A stretch of DNA of 64,000 bases from Geobacter sp. (GTDB lineage: Bacteria > Desulfobacterota > Desulfuromonadia > Geobacterales > DSM-12255), in NCBI GenBank assembly GCA_009684525.1, contig WKKR01000002.1:930001-994000 (forward strand), read 5' to 3'. The notes below the pieces were generated by a model. It ran no database searches. It was not told where the DNA came from and saw nothing but the letters and a program-made list of their open reading frames with translations. Positions within the stretch are counted from its first letter, which is position 1, and the number at the start of each line of letters is the position of its first letter. Below are positions 17,782-25,800 of the stretch, piece after piece. Made by a program: the position numbers and the translations under genes.

Positions 17782-19101
17782 ATGCAATTCAAAGAGTTGA
17801 ACCTCCCCGAGCAGGTCAGGCGTGGGATCGAGGATGCCGGATTCACCGATTGTACCCCCATCCAGGCGGAAACCCTGCCTTTGGCCCTGTCGGGCAAAGA
17901 CGTGGCAGGTCAGGCCCAGACCGGGACCGGCAAGACAGCCGCCTTTCTCATCACGCTCTTTACCAAGCTCCTCGGTCAGAAACGGCAGGGGGAACCGCGT
18001 CAGCCGCGCGCCCTGATCCTGGCCCCCACCCGCGAACTGGTGGTGCAGATCGAGAAGGATGCCCAGCAGTTGGGGTTGCACTGCGGTTTCGCCATCCAGG
18101 CGATCTACGGCGGCGTCGACTACATGAAGCAGAAGAACGCCCTCAAGGAAGGGGCCGATGTGGTCATCGGCACACCGGGGCGGCTGATCGACTATCTGAA
18201 GCAGAAGGTCTACAGCCTCAAGGGGATCGAGGTCCTGGTCATCGACGAGGCCGACCGGATGTTCGACATGGGATTCATCGCTGATCTCCGCTTCATCCTC
18301 CGCCGTCTCCCCCCTTTTGACCGCCGCCAGAACATGATGTTTTCCGCCACCCTCAACCAGCGGGTCATGGAGCTGGCCTACGAATTCATGAACGTGCCGC
18401 AGAAGGTGGCGGTGACACCGGACCAGATGACGGCGGAACGGGTCAGCCAGGTCGTCTACCATGCCTCGCGCAAGGAAAAATTCCCGCTCCTGTTGGGCCT
18501 TCTTCGCCGGGAGGGGATGGCGCGGACCATGATCTTCGTCAATACCAAGCGGGAGGCCGAGTTCCTTTTCGACCGGCTCAACGCCAACGACTCCCCCTGT
18601 CGGGTGATCTCCGGCGATGTGGAGCAGCGCAAGCGGATGAAAATCCTGGAGGACTTCAAGGAGGGGAAACTGCCGATCCTGATCGCCACTGATGTCGCTT
18701 CCCGGGGTCTTCACATCGAAGGGGTTTCCCACGTCATCAACTACGATCTCCCCCAGGACGCGGAGGATTACGTCCACCGCATTGGCCGTACTGCCAGGGC
18801 GGGCGCAGAAGGGAAGGCGATCTCCCTGGCCGATGAGGACGGGGTCTTCCATATCGAGGCGATCCACGAGTACATCAAAGAAAAGATCCCGGTGGAGTGG
18901 GCCGAGGACGATCTGTTCGTCCACGACTACAAGCGGAGCAAGCCACGGCACAAGCCCCTGGAAACCAAGACCCACGGCAGGAGCCACGAGCGCCCCCATG
19001 CCCGGCCCGGCGAAGCAGCGGGTGAAGCTGCCGCCCCCAAGAAGAAGCGGCGCCGCGGTCCCCGTAAACCTGCTGCTCCCAAGAGCGCCGGGGAAAGTTG
19101 A
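17782..19101 (+). CDS. DEAD-box ATP-dependent RNA helicase (RhlB/RhlE type)
   Basis: The 439-residue protein has every DEAD-box motif in order: Q motif (FTDCTPIQAETLP), motif I AQTGTGKT, Ia APTRELVVQ, II DEAD in VIDEADRMFDMGF, III SAT, then helicase C-terminal motifs ending in HRIGRTARAG. A basic, Lys/Arg/Pro-rich tail (last about 60 residues) is typical of RhlB/RhlE-like RNA-binding extensions. It unwinds structured RNA in decay or ribosome assembly. The ATG at 17782 with AAGGA is preferred; the upstream frame from 17722 lacks coding character. Confidence 0.95.
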   Translation: MQFKELNLPEQVRRGIEDAGFTDCTPIQAETLPLALSGKDVAGQAQTGTGKTAAFLITLFTKLLGQKRQGEPRQPRALILAPTRELVVQIEKDAQQLGLHCGFAIQAIYGGVDYMKQKNALKEGADVVIGTPGRLIDYLKQKVYSLKGIEVLVIDEADRMFDMGFIADLRFILRRLPPFDRRQNMMFSATLNQRVMELAYEFMNVPQKVAVTPDQMTAERVSQVVYHASRKEKFPLLLGLLRREGMARTMIFVNTKREAEFLFDRLNANDSPCRVISGDVEQRKRMKILEDFKEGKLPILIATDVASRGLHIEGVSHVINYDLPQDAEDYVHRIGRTARAGAEGKAISLADEDGVFHIEAIHEYIKEKIPVEWAEDDLFVHDYKRSKPRHKPLETKTHGRSHERPHARPGEAAGEAAAPKKKRRRGPRKPAAPKSAGES

Positions 19102-19110
19102 GAAAAAAGG

Positions 19111-19140
19111 TTGCTAAATTTATCCAATAATTGGCATAAT
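19111..19140 (+). promoter_or_regulatory. Sigma-70-type promoter for the Cys-rich protein gene
   Basis: TTGCTA (19111-19116) and CATAAT (19135-19140) are 18 bases apart in an AT-rich gap, 36 bases before the start codon. Each box has one or two mismatches. Confidence 0.45.
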
Positions 19141-19176
19141 TCAATCCCATAGACATCTTGATACATGGAGGTAGTG

Positions 19177-19545
19177 ATGAAAAAAGGATTGATTGCTCTG
19201 GTGGTGGCGGTTGGGTTGGCATTCTCCGTTGCGGCGTTTGCCGACAAGGATCTGCCGGTCTACAAAAAGGGTGAAACGGTCTATGTCTGCTCCTGCGGCG
19301 CCAGCTGTGACTGTCTGACCGTAGCTCGCAAGGCGGGCAACTGCAGCTGCAGCAAGGCGATGGAAAAGACGAAGATTGACAAGATCGCCGGCGGCAAGAT
19401 CTTCGTGAAGGTAAAGGGTAAGGAATTGACCTTTCCGGTAAAGGCGAAGTATGCCTGTGCCTGCGGTGAAGGGTGCAACTGCGGCACCGTCAGCCAGAAG
19501 CCGGGCAAATGTGCCTGTGGCAACGAGATGAAAAAGGTCGAATAG
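19177..19545 (+). CDS. Secreted Cys-rich, metallothionein-like small protein
   Basis: The 122-residue product has a signal peptide (MKKGLIALVVAVGLAFSVAAFA, cleavage before DKDLP). The mature part holds two copies of the same Cys pattern around a basic beta-like linker: CSCGASCDC followed by GNCSC, and CACGEGCNC followed by GKCAC. That gives 14 cysteines arranged as C-x-C-G-x2-C-x-C plus C-x-C. The pattern looks metal-binding, like periplasmic metallothionein-type or heavy-metal-binding domains, but I cannot name a family with certainty. The ATG at 19177 follows GGAGG; an earlier ATG at 19165 is part of that site. A strong terminator follows, so it is monocistronic. Confidence 0.8.
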   Translation: MKKGLIALVVAVGLAFSVAAFADKDLPVYKKGETVYVCSCGASCDCLTVARKAGNCSCSKAMEKTKIDKIAGGKIFVKVKGKELTFPVKAKYACACGEGCNCGTVSQKPGKCACGNEMKKVE

Positions 19546-19571
19546 CAGAACAGGTCAGATATCATTCGAGA

Positions 19572-19597
19572 GGGGCGCCGAAAGCGCCCCTTTTTTT
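19572..19597 (+). terminator. Rho-independent terminator of the Cys-rich gene
   Basis: GGGGCGC-CGAAA-GCGCCCC forms a perfect 7-bp GC stem with a 5-base loop and is followed by seven T. Confidence 0.9.
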
Positions 19598-19653
19598 GTC
19601 CCATTTCTCATGAGCCCTACCATTACATTTCAGCAGGGGTTTGGCCTATACGT

Positions 19654-19669
19654 TTCGCTATATAGCGAA
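19654..19669. promoter_or_regulatory. 16-bp perfect palindrome upstream of the sigma-54 promoter
   Basis: TTCGCTATATAGCGAA reads the same on both strands. It lies about 80 bases before the -24 box at 19733, a usual distance for an enhancer-binding activator site. Function is inferred from symmetry and position only. Confidence 0.5.
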
Positions 19670-19732
19670 TCCCTGTTGCATTTTCGATGATGAAAACCGT
19701 TGTTTATTATGGCGTTGCTGTTCGTCAGTCGG

Positions 19733-19748
19733 TGGCACACTAAGTGCA
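19733..19748 (+). promoter_or_regulatory. Sigma-54 (-24/-12) promoter candidate for the giant cytochrome gene
   Basis: TGGCAC-ACTAA-GTGCA matches the consensus TGGCAC-N5-TTGCW with one mismatch and keeps the strict GG-N10-GC spacing. A transcript would start near 19760, leaving about 90 bases of leader before the start codon. Confidence 0.65.
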
Positions 19749-19849
19749 ATTAATGAAAGCGCCTTAGTTTGCCCAGTTGTCGTACATGCAGCAACGAATG
19801 TCTGACTACAGGGAGAGGAGGCAAAGTTCCATGAGGTAAAGGGGAAAAA

Positions 19850-22800
19850 ATGCGACTCTGTGGGGGGCTTTCATCCCGGCTCCGGAAGATGCTTCTGCTT
19901 ATCGGTATTTCCTGTTTCTCCATCCCGTCCGGAGCCTTGGCCGGCATAGAGTGTTATGAGTGTCACGGGACAAAAAACCCGGTGGATTTCCGCCCCGTCG
20001 ATGCCCTGGTCCGGGATATTTCAAGCGGCGGGTTCCAGGGCAACCATCGCAGTCACATGGGAGCTGCCGTCGAACCGAAGTCGTGCAACCCCTGCCATAG
20101 CGGAGAGGAGAGCCTTCCTTCCTCGTATTTGCCAAACCATCGTGACGGCAAGATACAGATTTCGGCCAACATCAATAACTCTCCCCACCCCGACAAGGGG
20201 GTATATGCCAAGGGGGCGGCAAAGGCGGTCTTCTTCAACCAGACCACTCTGCCCCAACTTGGGAGCTGTTCCAACGTCAACTGCCACTTTGAGTCGCAGA
20301 CACCGCTCTGGGGTTCTCCCCCGTTCACCTCGCCGGATGATTGCAACAAGTGCCATGCGGACAACCCGACCAGCGGCGGCCATCCCGGCGCAGGCGGCAA
20401 ACATGCCGGCATTGCCTGCGAATCCTGTCATTCGACGCATGCCACCTTCAGCCATGCCACCAGCGGGCGCCTGCAACTGCAATTCTCGCCGGTTCCCGGC
20501 GGCACCTACAGCGGCGACCTGACCAGGTTTCTCCCGAGCCAGTCGGCCGGGAAGACCTACGGTTCCTGTCGCAACATCTATTGCCACAGCGACGGGACCG
20601 CCGTGGCCAGCGGCGTTATCGGCTTCAGCGGGGCGACGTTCGCGAATCATACCACGCCGACCTGGGGCGAAAGCAGTGCAATCACGTGCACCTCATGTCA
20701 CGATACGCCCCCCGACTACGGGCAGGCTTACTGGGTCAAGTATGGTCAGGATTCCTTTTTCAAGCCCGGACCGAAGGCGAACTACCATTACATCGGGGAT
20801 CATCGGGTAGAGGGGTGCACCAGCTGCCATTTTGCGACTACCGATGACGGCACTACGATCAAGGACGCCGGCAAGCATGGGAATGGCGTGTACGACGTGG
20901 TTCCCGGCCCCGGCATAAGCTTTCGTTACGACTACGATCCGGGTGGCGGGAAATGCTCGACCATCGTCTGCCACAACCGGAATCACCCCACCGGTGATGA
21001 GAGCTGGGGCGAGGCGCCCGTCTATGTGAATGTCACCTATGCCAAGACGGACTGCCACACCTATACCTTTAGCGTCGATGACGCAGAGCTGCTCGCACGG
21101 GGTGAGATCTCCCCGTTGAGCATTACCTGGGACTTTGGCGACGGCAGCACTGCGAGCGGCAGTTTTTCCGTATCGCATCGCTTTGCCGACAGGGGCAATT
21201 ATATCGTCAAGGCAACGGTGCGGGATAAGACGCGCCACCTCCTCTACAATAACCTCTATATCCCGGTCGATGAGACCAACATCAGGCCCTCAGCCAATGT
21301 CGCCGTAGCCGTTGACGGCATGACGGTCACGCTCACCGACCTTTCCACCGACCCGGACTTCAACGAATGCGGTCACTCCGGGACCGGTACGATCTATATC
21401 AGCTGGAATGACGGCTCAACCAACCTCAATCAGCCTCTCGCCTTGACGGACAGCCCTTCGGGGGCAACGTTCCAGCATACCTACCAGACTGCGGGCACGT
21501 ACAGCATCAGCGTGCAGATCAGGGATAACGCCGGCGACGCCCCCTACTCGCAGCTCAACCCGCTGACGGCGCAGGTCCCGCCGGGGGATCCGGTCTCCAC
21601 GACGTTCAAAGGGCATGTCACCGACCATGAAACCGGTCTCGGACTGGAAGGGGTGACCGTACAGTTGAAAAACCCGCTGGCGGTACCGGCAGTCGTTGAC
21701 ACGACAACGACCGATGCTGCCGGCTATTATGCATTCAACCCCGTGGAGTTGGGCGTTAACTACTCCATCGAAGTCGCCAAAGAGGGCCGTCTCTTCAACC
21801 CGGCCAGCAAGACGGCCTGGATATCGCCCATCAACGGCGGGCAGTCTGCCGTTATCGACTTCCACTCCTCAAGCGTCGATATTGAACCGAAAATCACCAT
21901 CGGCGGCCGGATCACCGACCAGAGCGGAGCCGGAAAGCCGGCCTACCTCACGCTCCTGAAAGGGGATGTCACCGTCGGGACTACGTCGACGAACAACGAC
22001 GGCATCTATAGCTTCGGCGAGGTGGACGACGATTGCTATACGGTGAAGCCGAGCTATGAGGCGAGCTACGCGTATACTCCCGAAACCAGGGAGGTCTGCT
22101 TTACGGATAGTCACGTCGATTTCACCTATCATCCGGCAAGCGTGATTCAGCAGCTCTCCGGTTCTCTGCATGACGACGGGGGCGACGATATCCCCAACGT
22201 CACGGTCAACCTCAAAGACGCCAGCGGCAAGGTCGTATTGTCCCAGACGGTCACCGGCTCCTTCAGTTTCTATAACAGGGTGGTCGAAGGGTGCTACAGC
22301 ATTGAAGCGCAAAAGTTCGGCTATGTCTTTGCGCCAGCGGTGCAAAGCGTGTGCGGCATAGGGGGCGAGAGTATCACCACCCTCAACGTTATCGGCCAAC
22401 CCGCGGTTCCTCCGATTGTCATCGGGGGAACGGTAACCGATGCTTTGAGCGGTGATCCGGCCGCTGCGACCATCCACCTGCGCAAAGGGGGGACGGTTTA
22501 TTACAAGAGCCCCCAATGGACGACGCCGGGCGTCTATCAATTCGACCCGGTGCCGCCGGATTGCTACACCATCGAACCGGTCGATGAACGGTACCAGTTC
22601 ACGCCCCCCTCCCGGGAGGTCTGCGACAGTTCCTCGTCCATACACTTCAGCAGCCTGGCGCGTGAAACCATGGATGTCGGCGGAGAGATCTACAACGGAA
22701 GCGGGACCCCTGTGCGCTTCCCCATTACCGTCACCATAAAGGATGCAGACGGCACGCTGCTCTCCTCATCACAGACATCGACCACCATGGAGACGTACAT

Positions 22801-25800
22801 CGGCAAGTACAGCAGCCTTGTCCGCAAAAGCTGCGTCACCGTCGAGCCAGTGGCAGGGACATTCACCTTTGCGCCGGCTGCACGGACCGTCTGCGAAGCG
22901 ATCCGCAATCTCGACTTCAAGGCGACCGACACCAGGATCCGGGTGAAGGGAAGGGTGACCGACCAGGGCGGGGTCGGTCAGGAAGGCGTGATGCTTTCTC
23001 TGCAGGACATGAACGGCACGGTCCTGCGGACCCAGCAGACCATAAGCGGTGGGTACTACAGCTTCGGCAAGCTCGACAACGGCTGTTACCGGGTGGTGCC
23101 GGAACCGGGGGCAGTCCCCTTCAGCCCGCTCTCAAGCCAGGTATGCGGGGCAAATACCAGCTTGAACTTCACTGCCGTGAACATCGGCAGCGGAACCGTG
23201 GCGACCCCTCTCGATTCCACCCGGATCGGCATCACCTGGCTCGATTTCAGCGATGAAACCGGTTTTGCCGTTGAACGGTGCAGCGGCGAGGCTTGTTCCG
23301 ATTTCGCGGAGATATTCACGGCCGGCCCGGATGTCACCCAATATACCGATGCATCTGTCTGCAGCGGCATGAGCTATCTCTACCGGGTCAGGGCCTTTAA
23401 GTCAGGGGAATGGGAGCAGGTGTCCAATACGGTCGACGTCTCCACTTCCCTGCCGGTTGCACCGACCGATCTGACTGCCGCAGTGCAGTCCGAAAGCCGG
23501 GTCTTGCTGTCGTGGAGCCAGACCGGCACCGAGCAGACCGGTTTCAGGATAGAGAGATGTGCCGGCTCCGGATGCAGCGGATTCACGCAGATCGCAACCG
23601 TTGGCACGGCTGTCAGGTCGTATCTGGACAACGGCATTGCGCCGGGGAGCTATTCGTACCGGGTCAGGGCCTACAAGGATGCCGCATGCCCCTGGGAAAG
23701 CGATTACACGCCTCTCGCATCAGCGGATAGCTCTGCCCCTCTGCTCAACGATTTTGCCGTTGCTGCCGGCGACACGACCACGGCGAACTTCTTCTGGACG
23801 GACAACAGCACCAGGGTTTCAGGCTACACGCTCGATCGCTGCTCAGGCGCCGGGTGCGAAAATTTCACGCAGATCGCTTCCCTCGACAAGGACCCTGCCA
23901 CAGTGCTCTCCCTGAACCTGGACGAATCGGGCTGGACCGGCGCGGCAGGTGAAGTGACGGACAGTTCGGGCAACGACAACCACGGGACCGCCTTTGGCGG
24001 GGCAACCACGGTTGCCGGGGGGAAATCCGGCAGGGCCGGGAGTTTTGACGGAATAGACGGCTATGTTGCGGCAGGTGTCGATGGCAGGAGTTTCTACCAG
24101 TGGACCATCGAGATGTGGATCAGGCCGGAACCGCTCAATGCCCAGAAAATGATCTTCCAGTGGGGGGATTCGGCGACCGTTGACACCAGCACCCCATTCA
24201 TCCGGCTCATCCGGAACAGCAACGGCACGGTGCAATGGGGATATTCCTATTACATCGGCGGTACAAACCCCTATACGAGTTCCAGCACCACGGGCCAGAT
24301 AACGGCACCGGACAACCAGTGGACGCATGTCGTGCTCACCTATGACGGGACCCGCCTGCGAACCTATGGCAATGGGGCCTTTGTCAACAGGCAGATGATA
24401 AACCTGGTGCAGACCGACAAGGCGCTGGTTGCGATTTTCGGCGCAGGCAAAGGGTATGCGGTCGGGGAGCATAACCGTTACAAGGGGCTGGTAGACGGGG
24501 CGGTGCTCTATCGCCGTGCCCTGTCGGCAGCAGAGGTGCTGGCCCGGTATCAGAGCAGCGCGGACCAATCGGTCTGCAGTGCCACCACCTACAGGTACCG
24601 GGCGAAGGCGGTCAACAAAGGGCTGTCCAATGCCGGTGGCGGCTGCTGGAGCAAGCGTGCGCCATTGGCGATAACAGACTTCCAACCCAACTTCCAGACC
24701 CGGGTGGTTGTCCCCTATGCCCCGGATATGAAGAGCACGTTCGATGACCTGCGCTTCTACGATGTCCGTGCCGGCAGGGAAATCCCCTATTGGCTCGACT
24801 CGAAAACCGACGGGGAGACCGCTACCTTCTGGCTCAGGACAGGAGCAACCAACGACATCTATCTCTATTACGGCAACCCCGCTGCCCTCTCATCAAGCAA
24901 CGGCAGGGCGACATTCGAGGTCTTCGACGATTTCCGCGACGCCATCAGCCTCGCCTACAGCGAGCGGCCCAAATGGCTGGATACCATCTGGTCGTATAAT
25001 AACGACAACGGCTACCTCTACATAACCGCCGGCAACGGTACCGCCAATTTTGCCTACGGTTCCGGCTACGATTACACCTGGACTGCCGCAACGAGAAGGA
25101 CAGAGATTCTTGAGGCATGCTCCAGCCTGGGAACGGACTTCCACGCCCAGATCAGGTTGAACAACTACACGGCCAACAATCAGACCTTTGCCGGGATTGC
25201 GCTCTCCAACACGGCCATGGCATATACCTTTGGCCGGTACCGTAACGATGCGACCCCTGAAGATTCGTTCCGGGTGGAAAAACTGGACGGGAGCAACGCC
25301 GCCAGCTCTGCTGCCACGGCAACACCGGCCTACCTGGCCGTGAAAAAGACCGGCAGTAGTTTCTCGTTTTTCCTCAGTCACGACAATGCCAACTGGACTT
25401 TGGTCGGGGGCCCCTACAGCGATCTGACTCCAACCCGCCTCTCCCTCTTCGGCAAGGAGACCACGAACGGCACGAATGCCTTGTCCTTTTCCATGGATGA
25501 TTTCTATGTGCGGAAGTATGCCGCTACCGAACCGACCGCGGCCATTGGCGCCGAAGAGGCGCTGGCATCGTGCCTCACGCTGGGATGGGAAAATCCGTAC
25601 AGCGCCGCGGTGACCGTTACCACACCGACACCGGAAGCGCCCGACGCCCTGACCCTGAAGCTCTACGACACCCAGATCGATCTGACCTGGGCGCGACATA
25701 CCACCGACGAAAGCGGCTTCGTCATCGAACGCTGCCAGGGAGCGGGCTGCAGCTCATTTGCCCAGATTGCGACCGTGGCAGCCGGAGTGACAACGTACAG

